Assembly (NCBI RefSeq): GCF_004010955.1
Contig: NZ_CP025227.1
Coordinates: forward strand, 1-64,000
Origin: Actinomyces wuliandei
GTDB taxonomy: Bacteria; Actinomycetota; Actinomycetes; Actinomycetales; Actinomycetaceae
DNA: 64,000 nt
Reading direction: 5' to 3'
The notes under the pieces were generated by a model that searched no databases, was not told the DNA's origin, and saw only the letters and a program-made list of their open reading frames with translations. Positions 38,358 to 47,151 of this stretch are shown piece after piece. Position numbers and translations under genes: made by a program. Every line of letters starts with the position of its first letter. Position 1 is the stretch's first letter.

Positions 38358-39788
38358 ATGCCGCAGGTGCGCACCCGGCCCGCACGCTCAGCCCGTCAGG
38401 ACAGGCGCCCGCCCCTGGGTACCAAGGAGCGTACCGGCCTGGTGCTGGCCGTCGTCGTCTTCCTGGCGCCGCTGTTGGTGGACGTGCCGGACCTGGACCC
38501 GGTGGGCGAGCGCATGCTGTCCGTCTTCCTGCTGGCCATCGTGCTGTGGGTGACCGAGGCGATCCCCCTGGTGGCCACGGCGGTGCTCGTCATCGGCTTG
38601 GAGGTCCTCCTGGTCTCCGACCAGGCCCTGCTGGCTGTCCCAGAGGACTCCCCGGAGTACTCCAGCTTCCTGGGTGCCCTGGCCAACCCCGTCATCATCC
38701 TGTTCCTGGGTGGGTTCCTCATCGCCGACGGCGCCGCCAAGTACCACCTGGACCGCAACCTCGCCGCCGTCCTCATCCGCCCCTTCACCGGGTCGGCGCG
38801 CACCACGGTGCTGGGCCTCATGGTCATCACCGCCCTGCTGAGCATGTTCATGTCCAACACGGCTACTACCGCCACCATGTTCGCCGTGCTCATCCCCATC
38901 CTCGGTGCCCTGCCCCAGGGCCGTCCCCGCGCTGGCGTGGCCCTGTCCATCCCCGTGGCCGCCAACGTCGGCGGCATCGGCACACCTGTGGGCACCCCGC
39001 CCAACGCCATCGCCCTGGGAGCCCTGGCGGAGGCGGGCTACCACATCTCCTTCGCGCAGTGGATGCTCATGGCCGTCCCCCTCATGCTCGTCGTCCTCCT
39101 GGCCGCCTGGGTACTCCTCATCGTGATGTTCATCCCCCGTGGCCTGGGTATCGACCTGGACATGAGGGCCTCGTGGGACACCGACCGCAGGGCCGTCACC
39201 TTCTACGTCATCGCCGCCGCGACCATTGTGGCGTGGATGACTGAGAACCTCCACGGGCTGAGCGCCAACGTGGTCGGCTTCCTGGCGGTGGTGGCCCTCC
39301 TGGTCTCCCAGGTCATGGACGGCTCCGACCTGGGGCGGCTGTCCTGGCCAGTGCTGTGGCTGGTGGCCGGGGGCATCGCCCTGGGCGACGGTGTGGGCTC
39401 CACCGGTCTGGACGTGTGGATCCTCGGCCTGTTCCGTTGGGAGGCGATGGGGGCGCTGGTTGTGGTCATCGTCATGGGCCTGCTGGGGCTGGCCATGTCC
39501 AACGTCATCAGCCACTCCGCAGCCTCGAACCTGCTCATCCCCCTGGCCATGGGGCTGGCCACCGGCATTGAGGGCCTGGACCCGGTGACCATCGCCGTGG
39601 TGCTGGCCCTGGCCTGCTCCCTGGGGATGAGCCTGCCGATCTCCACCCCGCCCAACGCCATCGCCTACGCCACCGGCGAGGTCTCCACTGCGGACATGGC
39701 CAGGACGGGCGTCATCGTCGGCCTCCTGGGCACGGTGGTCCTGGTGCTGGCCATGCCGCCCCTCTGGTCGCTCATGGGGCTGCTGTGA
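38358..39788 (+). CDS. SLC13/DASS-family sodium:anion symporter
   Basis: A carrier of the dicarboxylate/sulfate family, 476 residues with about 12 membrane segments. The duplicated family motifs are seen: MSNTATTATMFAVLIPI with GIGTPVGTPPNAIALG in the first half and LAMSNVISHSAASNLLIPLA with SLPISTPPNAIAYATG in the second (SNT/SNV and TPPNAI cation-site motifs). ATG 38358 follows AAGGAGG (38343-38349). Its stop overlaps the histidine kinase start (GTGA). Likely substrates are C4-dicarboxylates or citrate; which one cannot be told. Confidence 0.93.
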   Translation: MPQVRTRPARSARQDRRPPLGTKERTGLVLAVVVFLAPLLVDVPDLDPVGERMLSVFLLAIVLWVTEAIPLVATAVLVIGLEVLLVSDQALLAVPEDSPEYSSFLGALANPVIILFLGGFLIADGAAKYHLDRNLAAVLIRPFTGSARTTVLGLMVITALLSMFMSNTATTATMFAVLIPILGALPQGRPRAGVALSIPVAANVGGIGTPVGTPPNAIALGALAEAGYHISFAQWMLMAVPLMLVVLLAAWVLLIVMFIPRGLGIDLDMRASWDTDRRAVTFYVIAAATIVAWMTENLHGLSANVVGFLAVVALLVSQVMDGSDLGRLSWPVLWLVAGGIALGDGVGSTGLDVWILGLFRWEAMGALVVVIVMGLLGLAMSNVISHSAASNLLIPLAMGLATGIEGLDPVTIAVVLALACSLGMSLPISTPPNAIAYATGEVSTADMARTGVIVGLLGTVVLVLAMPPLWSLMGLL

Positions 39789-41995
39789 GCGGGCAGGCGC
39801 AGCGGCTGGTCGTCGCCGTCGTCTCCCCTGCCTCCCTGGGCGCCCAGGCCGCCCACGAGGTGGAGGGCGCAGTCGCCAAGGTCGCCGACGTCGTGCGCCT
39901 GCGCTCCCTGGGGGCGCTGCTGGCCCGGGCCGAGGAGCTGGGTACCGTCGCCCTCATCGTGGCCACCGACGAGGTCGGCAGCCTGGATGACGTCGCCGCT
40001 GCCGTGGAGCGCTTCCCCTCCCTGCGCACGGCCCGGCTGGTGCTGCTCACCGAGCGCACCGAGCTGAGCAACATCGGCCGGGCTATCGACGAGGACCTGG
40101 TCCACGAGGTGGTGGCCGTCCCCTGGACCGCGGGTGCCATAGCCACCCGGGCGGCTGCCCAGACCCGCCGGTGGATGCGCGACCACCTGCCTGACGACGA
40201 CCGCCGTCGCCTCCTGGGCTCCCGGTCCGGGACAGAGCACTCCGGGCGCTCGCCGCTCCTGGAGACCCTGACCCACTCACCGGAGGCGCTGACACGCGAG
40301 CTTATCAAGGCCTGCGAGGACGTCCTGGGACCGCGCCCCCGGCTGCGCCTGCCGCCCGGGGTGCGCCTGGCTCACCAAGGCCAGAGCGTAGACAGTGTCT
40401 ACATCGTGGTCGAGGGGGCCGTGGCCCTGACCCGCGACACCCGCGTGGGCGAGGTGATCCTCCACCACGCCACCACCGGGCGCATCATCGGCCTGGTATC
40501 CCTGGCCTCCCAGGGGCGGGCCTTTGTCACCGCCACCACGACCACCGACGTGGACCTCATCCTGCTGTCCATCGAGCAGCTTGACCGCGCCCTGGCGGAG
40601 AACCCGGCCACCGAGCAGGTCCTGGCGGCCCTGCTCATCGGCTCCCTGACCAAGCGCCTGTCACGCTCCGAGGTGCTCCAGGTGGAGAAGATCGAGCTGG
40701 CGGCAGCCCTGGACGCGGAGAAGGCCCAGGCCCAGGAGGCGCTGGAGGCCCTGGAGCAGGCGCGCCTGGAGCTGCTGGCCCAGGAGCGGTTCGCCACCCT
40801 GGGCGAGCTGGCGGCCGGTATCGCCCACGAGCTCAACAACCCGGTGGCTGCCCTGGGGCGGGCGGCTGAGCACCTGCGCAGCGACGTCGCCGCGCTGCTG
40901 GCCTCCCACCCCTCCGGGGACCTCATCCGCTCCGTGGGTGAGGAGGCCCGAAGCCGCCCGGCGGCCTCCACCAGGCAGGAGCGCCAGGCCCGGCGGGTTC
41001 TGGAGGAGGTCGTGGGGGACCGCGACCTGGCCCGGCGCCTGGTGGCCGCCGGAGTCAGCGACCCTGCCGACGCGCGCGCCCTGGCGGCCGCCCCCCACCA
41101 CCTGGAGGAGGTGGAGCACGCTGCGGCGATCGGACGCAACGAGCGCAACATCGAGCTGGCGACCAGGAGGATCCGGGGCCTGGTCTCCTCCCTGCACGCC
41201 TACGTGCGCCCCGAGGGGGAGATGGACGACGACGTGGACGTGCGCGAGGTCCTGGAGGACGCGCTACGACTGACCGCCCACCGGCTGGGTGGGGTAGAGG
41301 TGGAGCGCGACTACGAGGAGGTCCCCGTGGTGCGCGGCCGTGCTGGGGAGCTGGCCCAGGTGTGGACCAACATCGTGGCCAACGCGGCGGACGCCCTGGC
41401 GACCACCGGCCAGGCTGACAAGAGGGTCGTCCTGCGGGTGCGGGCTGAGAAGGCCGAGGACACCGAGCTGTTCCACACCCGGGACAGGCAGGACACCGGG
41501 GGCGCGCAGCCGCCTAGGGGTGCTGAGGAGGGCACGGGCACCCGGGGTGGTGCGGGACCTGGAGGTGGTGCAGGTCCTGTCGGCGTGCGTGTGGAGGTCG
41601 AGGACAACGGGCCGGGGATCTCCCCGGAGGTCCTGCCCCGCATCTTCGAGCCGCGCTTCACCACCAAGCACGGCCAGGTGCGCTTTGGCCTGGGGCTGGG
41701 GATGGGGCTGGCCAGGAGCGTCGTCGACGCCCACGAGGGCCTCATCTCCGTGGAGTCCCGGCCGGGACGTACGGTGGTGACTGTACGGCTGCCCCGCGAC
41801 CCCGCCCTGGTCAACGAGGTGGCAGGGGCTAGTGGGTCGGCAGGGGCTGACGGGGCCGGTGAACTTGGTCGGCCGGGTGCGGCGGACCGTCCTGGCCGCT
41901 TCGCCCCGACTGGCCCCACGGCTCAGCCCAGCCCGGTGACCCCACCAGACCCAGCGACCGCTAGCGACTTAGCGACTGCCAAGGAGGACCCGTGA
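39785..41995 (+). CDS. Soluble histidine kinase with cyclic-nucleotide-binding-like domain
   Basis: A 736-residue kinase with no membrane segment. Residues 1-125 are a divergent receiver-like domain (LVVAVVSPASLGAQAA, ALIVATDEVG). About 190-300 is a CAP_ED/cNMP-binding-like fold (RLPPGVRLAHQGQSVDSVYI, VEGAVALTRDTRVGEVILHH, GRIIGLVSLASQGRAFVTAT). Then come a coiled coil (300-335), the dimerisation helix with His348 (GELAAGIAHELNNPVAALGR) and an ATPase domain (WTNIVANAADAL, VEDNGPGISPEVLPRIFEP, GLGLGMGLARSVVDAHEG) with a Gly-rich insertion. The tail is Ala/Pro-rich. It overlaps both neighbours by four bases. Confidence 0.92.
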   Translation: MSGQAQRLVVAVVSPASLGAQAAHEVEGAVAKVADVVRLRSLGALLARAEELGTVALIVATDEVGSLDDVAAAVERFPSLRTARLVLLTERTELSNIGRAIDEDLVHEVVAVPWTAGAIATRAAAQTRRWMRDHLPDDDRRRLLGSRSGTEHSGRSPLLETLTHSPEALTRELIKACEDVLGPRPRLRLPPGVRLAHQGQSVDSVYIVVEGAVALTRDTRVGEVILHHATTGRIIGLVSLASQGRAFVTATTTTDVDLILLSIEQLDRALAENPATEQVLAALLIGSLTKRLSRSEVLQVEKIELAAALDAEKAQAQEALEALEQARLELLAQERFATLGELAAGIAHELNNPVAALGRAAEHLRSDVAALLASHPSGDLIRSVGEEARSRPAASTRQERQARRVLEEVVGDRDLARRLVAAGVSDPADARALAAAPHHLEEVEHAAAIGRNERNIELATRRIRGLVSSLHAYVRPEGEMDDDVDVREVLEDALRLTAHRLGGVEVERDYEEVPVVRGRAGELAQVWTNIVANAADALATTGQADKRVVLRVRAEKAEDTELFHTRDRQDTGGAQPPRGAEEGTGTRGGAGPGGGAGPVGVRVEVEDNGPGISPEVLPRIFEPRFTTKHGQVRFGLGLGMGLARSVVDAHEGLISVESRPGRTVVTVRLPRDPALVNEVAGASGSAGADGAGELGRPGAADRPGRFAPTGPTAQPSPVTPPDPATASDLATAKEDP

Positions 41996-42462
41996 AGCTG
42001 ACCATCCTCGTCGTGGAGGACGAGCCGGAGGTGCGCGACGCCGTCGTGGCGGACCTGGCGCCCTTCTCCCCCGTTGTGCGTGTGGAGCCCGCCGAGGACG
42101 TCGAGGACGCCCTGGAGGTGGTCTCCGAGGTGGACGATGACGGTGACGTCGTCGCCCTGGTGCTGGCCGACCACCGGCTGCCTGGGCGCACGGGTGTGGA
42201 CATGCTGGTCCAGATGCGCGGCGACGAGCGCACAGCCAGCGCCCGCAAGGTCCTGGTCACGGGGCAGGCGGACCAGGCGGACACGATCCGCGCTGTCAAC
42301 GAGGCTGGCCTGGACCACTACATCGCCAAGCCGTGGCAGCCTGAGCAGCTCCACGACGTGGTGCGCACCCAGCTGACGGACTTTGTGCTGGACACCGGCC
42401 TGGACCCGTTGCCCCACCTGCGCGCCCTGGACGGCCCACGGGCCATGGAGGCGCTGCGGTAG
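41992..42462 (+). CDS. Single-domain response regulator
   Basis: A 156-residue receiver-only protein: acidic pocket VVEDEP, phospho-acceptor Asp60 in LVLADHRLPGRTG, Thr in VLVTGQAD and Lys in HYIAKPWQPEQL. A C-terminal ~35 residues carry no output domain. GTG 41992 overlaps the kinase stop. The AKPW signature is typical of receivers paired with such kinases (for example HD-GYP-less relay receivers). It should act by protein contact, not by DNA binding. Confidence 0.93.
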   Translation: MKLTILVVEDEPEVRDAVVADLAPFSPVVRVEPAEDVEDALEVVSEVDDDGDVVALVLADHRLPGRTGVDMLVQMRGDERTASARKVLVTGQADQADTIRAVNEAGLDHYIAKPWQPEQLHDVVRTQLTDFVLDTGLDPLPHLRALDGPRAMEALR

Positions 42463-42618
42463 GCGTCCCGGGCCGTCCCGACTGCCTTCGTGCTGCCTTC
42501 GAAGCGGCGGCGCTACGTCTGGGCTCCTGTGTCCTTCTAGTGTGTCCTTCCGGCCACATCCGGGGTGGCTCGGCGGTTGTGGCCAACGGCGCGTGAGGAC
42601 GCGTGCAAGGATGGGGAC

Positions 42619-43839
42619 ATGACCGACGTGTCCTCAGTCGTTCCTGGTTCCTCCGGGCGCTCAGAGTCTCCAGAGTCCGCCGCCCCCTCGGTGCAGGACC
42701 GGGTGACCGACGCCGCCCGGACCGGGCGCAGTCAGGGTGAGGTGATTGCGGTCACGGTTGCGGCGCTTGTCGTGGCAGCGGTGGGGCTGTATATGGTCCG
42801 GTCGCTGGTGGCGCCCGCCTTCTTTGCCCTGACCCTGGTGGTGACCATCCGTCCGCTGGTGTCGTGGGCGGCGCGCCACCACGTGCCGCGAGGGGTCGCG
42901 GCGGTGGGGGCGATCGCCATCCTCTACGCCTTTGTCCTCAGCCTGTTCGCCGCCCTAGGGGTGGCGGTCGCCCAGCTGGTGGACACCCTGCCTGGATACT
43001 CCTCCCGGTTCCAGCAGATCTGGGCCGACATCGAGAGGATGCTCACCTCCATGGGGGTGGACCAGGCCTCCCTTCTTGACCAGGCGACCAGTGCCCTGGA
43101 CACCTCCCGGGTCGTGTCGCTGGCGCAGACGCTCCTGGAGCAGCTGACGTCTGCCGGGTCCATGATGACGATCATGGCCCTGGTCATCGTCTTCCTCATG
43201 TTCGACACCATGAGGATCGAGGGCCGGGTGCGGGCGCTGGCTGAGCTCAAACCGGAGATCGCCTCCGCCATGACGGGCTTCGCGGCCTCAGTGCGCTCCT
43301 ACTGGCTCGTCTCCACCATCTTTGGCCTCATCGTCGCAGTGCTGGATGTCTTTGCCCTGTGGGCGCTCAACGTGCCGATGGCGGTCACCTGGGGCGTAGT
43401 CTCCTTCATCACCAACTACATCCCCAACATCGGCTTCGTCGTCGGGGTCATTCCCCCGGCGCTGCTGGCGCTGGTGGACTCCGGCCCGTGGACGGCCCTG
43501 TGGGTGGTGGTGGCCTACTCGGTCCTCAACTTTGTCATCCAGACCCTCATCCAGCCCAAGTTCACTGGCGACGCCGTGGGTCTCAACACCACCACGACCT
43601 TTGTCTCCCTCATGTTCTGGTCCACGGTCATCGGTGGGTTGGGGACGATCCTGGCCGTGCCGCTGACCCTGTTCGCCAAGGCGCTGCTCATCGACTCCGA
43701 CCCGCGCTCGCGCTGGGTGGGGATATTCTTGTCCGCCGGGGACCAGCCGCTGAAGGAGCAGGAGCCCGAGGCTCCCGGTGCCCTGGGCGGTCCTGGGAAG
43801 GGACCTGAGAGGCTGCGTCCTGACTCACCTTCACTGTGA
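42619..43839 (+). CDS. AI-2E family transporter (PerM type)
   Basis: A membrane protein of about 406 residues, with eight segments and family motifs including IRPLVSWAARHHVPRGVAAV, LKPEIASAMTGFAASVRSYW, YIPNIGFVVGVIPPALLAL, FVIQTLIQPKFTGDAVGLN and GLGTILAVPLTLFAKALLID. The family name comes from one E. coli AI-2 exporter (TqsA); many members carry other substrates. ATG 42619 follows AAGGATGGGG. luxS is 4.5 kb away, but no direct link is shown. Confidence 0.92.
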   Translation: MTDVSSVVPGSSGRSESPESAAPSVQDRVTDAARTGRSQGEVIAVTVAALVVAAVGLYMVRSLVAPAFFALTLVVTIRPLVSWAARHHVPRGVAAVGAIAILYAFVLSLFAALGVAVAQLVDTLPGYSSRFQQIWADIERMLTSMGVDQASLLDQATSALDTSRVVSLAQTLLEQLTSAGSMMTIMALVIVFLMFDTMRIEGRVRALAELKPEIASAMTGFAASVRSYWLVSTIFGLIVAVLDVFALWALNVPMAVTWGVVSFITNYIPNIGFVVGVIPPALLALVDSGPWTALWVVVAYSVLNFVIQTLIQPKFTGDAVGLNTTTTFVSLMFWSTVIGGLGTILAVPLTLFAKALLIDSDPRSRWVGIFLSAGDQPLKEQEPEAPGALGGPGKGPERLRPDSPSL

Positions 43840-44579
43840 CCAGCATGAAACGAGGCGGCACTCCGGTGTACCGTCACCGTCAGGAGCGCGCTCGGGCGCG
43901 GCCCAGACTACGGTCTCGTTTTATGTCAGCCATGCCCTCGCAGTGAGGTGTACCCGGGCCTGTCGCGGAAGTCGCACAGCAGAAGAGGGCTGGTGCGGGT
44001 CCGGCGGGCCGGGATCCTGCACACGGTGATGGGGCTGCCCCGACTCACCAGAGCCAGGCGCCCGCAGCCACGTGTCTGCGGTCGGGCAGTGCTAGTCCAG
44101 CTAGCCAGGGTCCAGCCAGCCAGGGCCACCAGTGTGGTGCCCTGGCGCTTGCGGCCAGCCGCCGACCGTCCCAGGGCCAGCTGCACGCTCACCTTTCTCC
44201 GTGTTTTGTGGATCCGTGGAATCACGCCGTTTCACCAGTAGGGCCGGAGAGGCCTCAAAAGCTCCCATGTGCAGTGAGGTGCTCGATGCACATGGGAGCC
44301 CAGGTCACCGGCCACATGCTTGACCGAGATCGGCGGAATCACGCCGTTCTCGCCCACTACCCAGGAAGGTGAGCGTGCAACCGGCCTCATGGCCCACCCA
44401 CCCCAGCGTCCAGGCGCACCGCCAGATGAGCGTGCAAAACCCGACGGCGGTGCACGTGAGATAAGCGGGTACACCGAGAATCCACCATGCCCCACTATGA
44501 TCTGCTTCAACCCACCTGATGCAGCAGGACCACGGGTGGCAGGCGCATCCTGGTGCCAGATCCTCCGTGTCCTCCGTGT
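43840..44579. other. Gene-poor 740-base region with nested repeats
   Basis: No frame here has a recognisable family. The region contains inverted and direct repeats described separately (44182-44379) and a run of Trp/Pro/Gly-rich chance frames. It may be a decayed or nonautonomous mobile region. Confidence 0.5.
44182..44379. repeat. Nested inverted/direct repeat element
   Basis: The ends are a perfect 14-base inverted repeat: TGCACGCTCACCTT (44182-44195) and AAGGTGAGCGTGCA (44366-44379). Inside are two direct copies of GGAATCACGCCGTT (44218-44231 and 44336-44349) and a perfect 13-bp inverted repeat GCTCCCATGTGCA (44261-44273) / TGCACATGGGAGC (44287-44299) with a 13-base loop. A further GATGAGCGTGCAA lies at about 44426. 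The layout resembles a small nonautonomous element or REP-like unit of about 200 bases. Confidence 0.6.
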
Positions 44580-44888
44580 CTACGACCATTGCTGCTGCTG
44601 CCGCGGCAGCGCGACGAGCTTTTCGACCGTGTTCTGGTCCAGGACCACCCGGGAGACCAGGGTTGACGGCGCGTGCCGGAGCATCTGGATCGCGTCGGGC
44701 AAGGGGCCTGCGATCCCCAGCAGCGTCTCACCGAGATCGCCGCCGGTAGTACAGCCATATCTCGCCGCGTAGGGGTCAAGGGTGGTGGCGACGTCCCCGA
44801 GGTCGACGTGGCCGGTACCTGTGGCATCCCTGACGACCACGGTGAGATGCTCCGCGCCCGTGCTGCCAGCCGCCAGGGCGGGGCCTGC
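44580..44888 (-). pseudogene. Unrecognised minus-strand coding remnant
   Basis: An open stretch of about 102 codons without a credible start (a stop at 44889-44891). It reads GSTGAEHLTVVVRDATGTGH and then VDLGDVATTLDPYAARYGCT, GETLLGIAGPLPDAIQMLRH, ending in QQQQWS. Codon usage looks coding and the sequence is not low-complexity. I do not recognise the family; a GTG at 44840 could start an 86-residue protein. Confidence 0.3.
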
Positions 44889-45016
44889 TCATGCTGCGCG
44901 CACAGAGTCGGCACAGAGTGGGCATGGCTGGGACGGACAGACTGTGGGCTGACAGCATGGCTGGCTCCGCCGCTGCGGCGGAGGCAGCCCCCAGCAGCAA
45001 CCAGCCAGGAGCCCTG

Positions 45017-46420
45017 ATGACGACCCGTTCTGTGACCCCTGTACCCGGTGACGGCCGTGGTGGGAGCACCACCGGCCGCACCACAAGCGGGGGAGGTGAC
45101 CGGGAGCCAGCCTCAGGGCTCGGCCTGCTGCAAGTCAGCCCCCACCGCCGTTCCTTCCTGGCATCAGGGGTCGGCCTGGGGCTCATCGCAGGATTGGCCG
45201 CCTGCCAGGGCTCCACGGGTGCCCCCGGGCGGAGCGCGGCTCCGGTGCTCTCGGCACCTGCGACCGCCGACGGCACCACTGGGACCACCTCGGCGGGCGC
45301 CTCATCAGCCACCGGCCCCGAGTACCACGAGCCCGCTGCGGACAACACCGCCCTGAGCGCTGGTAGCTGGTCGGGCACCGTCGGCGACAAGACCGTTGAC
45401 CTGGCTGGCGCCTATGTCGTTGACGGCACCCAGGCCACCATTGACGGCGGCACCTGGGAGTCCACCGAACCTGACCAGGCCGTGTTCCTCGTGGTCAACG
45501 GGGGCAGTCTCACCCTGACCAACGCCGCAGTGACCAAGTCCGGCGACGCCACCTCCAGCAACGACAGGGGCGTGGACGACGCCTACAGCTTCTACGGGCT
45601 CAACTCCGCCGTCGTCGTGGTCGGGGAGGACTCCAGCGCCACCGTTGCCGAGACCACGATCAAGACGACGTCATCGGGTTCTAACGCCGTCGTGGCCACC
45701 GACTCCGCCCAGGTATACGTCACTGCGTGCGCCATCACTACCATCGGGGAGTCCGCCCGTGGGTTGCACGCCACCTACCAGGGCACCATCGCCGGCTCCG
45801 ACCTCACCATTGACACCACAGGTGCCCACTGCGCGGCCGTGGCCACCGATCGTGGCAACGCCACGGTGACGGTGGAGGGCACCAACACCTTCACCACCGC
45901 TGGTGACGGCTCACCCCTTATCTACTCCACAGGGGCGATCACCGTCAGCGGGCTGACCGGCCAGGCCACCGGAGCGCAGGCCGTGGTCGTGGAGGGGAGG
46001 AACCAGGCCACGGTCTCCGGCTCGACACTGACTACCGGCTCCACCCGAGCGGGCGTCATGCTCTATCAGTCCATGTCCGGGGACGCGGCCGACGCCGAGG
46101 CCGCCACCGAGGTCTCTGCCCTGGAGATGAGTGACGTCGAGCTCACCTGCACCCAGGACGTGCCGGTCCTCTACGTCACCAACACGACCGCCGAGGCCAC
46201 CCTGACCTCCTGCACGCTCAGCACTCCGGGTGGTCTGGCCACCGCCGAGGAGGACCGCTGGGGGCAGTCGGGGTCCAACGGGGGCACTCTCACCCTCACC
46301 CTGGACGACACGGTCTCCGACGGCGCGCTCACCGCCGGGGACACCTCCTCCATCACCGTGACGGTGACCAACGGGGGCCAGGCCACCGGCACCACCTCCG
46401 GCGAGGTCAGTGTGGGCTGA
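45017..46420 (+). CDS. Tat-type lipoprotein with right-handed beta-helix
   Basis: A 467-residue secreted protein. The signal has twin arginines (PHRRSFLASGVGLGLIAGLA) and a lipobox ending LAAC, so it should be exported folded and lipid-anchored. After a Ser/Thr/Ala-rich linker, the rest is Thr/Gly/Val-rich with short repeats typical of a parallel beta-helix (TIDGGTWESTEPDQAVFLVV, GGSLTLTNAAVTKSGDATSS). ATG 45017 follows AGGAG; the frame opens at 44891. Similar proteins act as adhesins or polysaccharide-binding surface proteins; the ligand is unknown. Confidence 0.8.
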   Translation: MTTRSVTPVPGDGRGGSTTGRTTSGGGDREPASGLGLLQVSPHRRSFLASGVGLGLIAGLAACQGSTGAPGRSAAPVLSAPATADGTTGTTSAGASSATGPEYHEPAADNTALSAGSWSGTVGDKTVDLAGAYVVDGTQATIDGGTWESTEPDQAVFLVVNGGSLTLTNAAVTKSGDATSSNDRGVDDAYSFYGLNSAVVVVGEDSSATVAETTIKTTSSGSNAVVATDSAQVYVTACAITTIGESARGLHATYQGTIAGSDLTIDTTGAHCAAVATDRGNATVTVEGTNTFTTAGDGSPLIYSTGAITVSGLTGQATGAQAVVVEGRNQATVSGSTLTTGSTRAGVMLYQSMSGDAADAEAATEVSALEMSDVELTCTQDVPVLYVTNTTAEATLTSCTLSTPGGLATAEEDRWGQSGSNGGTLTLTLDDTVSDGALTAGDTSSITVTVTNGGQATGTTSGEVSVG

Positions 46421-46491
46421 GGCGGCTGTGGGCCGGGTTGGGCCGGGTGCTGCCGGGGCGGTGGGGCGGGCCGCCTGACAGGAGGCACCCG

Positions 46492-47151
46492 TCAGCCTGA
46501 GCCCATGAGACCGCCCTCGTAGGCGGCGATGACCAGCTGGGCCCGGTCGCGCGCACCCAGGCGGCGCAGGAGGGCACCCATGTGCGTCTTCAGGGTGGAG
46601 TGGGACACGTTCAGGCGCTCCTCAATCTCCTGGTTGGACAGCCCAGAGGCTACGAGCCGCAGCACCTCGGTCTGGCGGGGCGTGAGGCCCTCCAACTGAG
46701 TCGGCCCGCGCCCGCCTGAAGGCGCGTGGGCCACCACGGTGGCCAGCACACCGGGTGACAGGAGCGAGCCGCCAGCGTGAACGGCACGCACCGCCTGGAC
46801 CACCCCCTCCGGCGGGGTGTCCTTGAGCAGGTAGCCTGACGCACAGGCCTGGAGCGCACGGAACACGTAGGCGTCCTCCTCAAACACCGTCAGGACGCAC
46901 ACCCTGGTGCCGCCCAGGCCGGGGTCGGAGCAGATCGCCTCCGTGGCCGCGATGCCATCCAGCCCTGCGGGCATGCGGATGTCCATGAGGACGACGTCGG
47001 GGCGCACGGCACGGGCGACAGCTACGCCACTCGTCCCGTTATCAGCCTCGCCGACGACCTCGACGTCTGCGGCGGCGTCCAGGATCGTCACCAGGGAGCG
47101 CCGCAGGAGCCTCTGGTCGTCAACCACCAGGACGCGGACGGGGGCGCTCAC
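46492..47151 (-). CDS. LuxR/NarL-family response regulator
   Basis: A 219-residue regulator: receiver domain with VDDQRLLR, phospho-acceptor Asp57 in VVLMDIRMPAGLDG, Lys in GYLLKDTPPEG, and a C-terminal LuxR helix-turn-helix (LTPRQTEVLRLVASGLSNQE, NVSHSTLKTHMGALLRRLGA). Its GTG start overlaps the kinase stop (GTGA). The divergent ABC transporter genes are the obvious target. Confidence 0.95.
   Translation of the reverse strand: MSAPVRVLVVDDQRLLRRSLVTILDAAADVEVVGEADNGTSGVAVARAVRPDVVLMDIRMPAGLDGIAATEAICSDPGLGGTRVCVLTVFEEDAYVFRALQACASGYLLKDTPPEGVVQAVRAVHAGGSLLSPGVLATVVAHAPSGGRGPTQLEGLTPRQTEVLRLVASGLSNQEIEERLNVSHSTLKTHMGALLRRLGARDRAQLVIAAYEGGLMGSG

Noticed and set aside
38388..39515. Long minus-strand frame (375 codons) opposite the SLC13 carrier
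   Set aside because: It is rich in His, Asp and Gly from reverse-reading hydrophobic codons in GC-rich DNA. It has no family pattern, and the carrier on the plus strand is certain.
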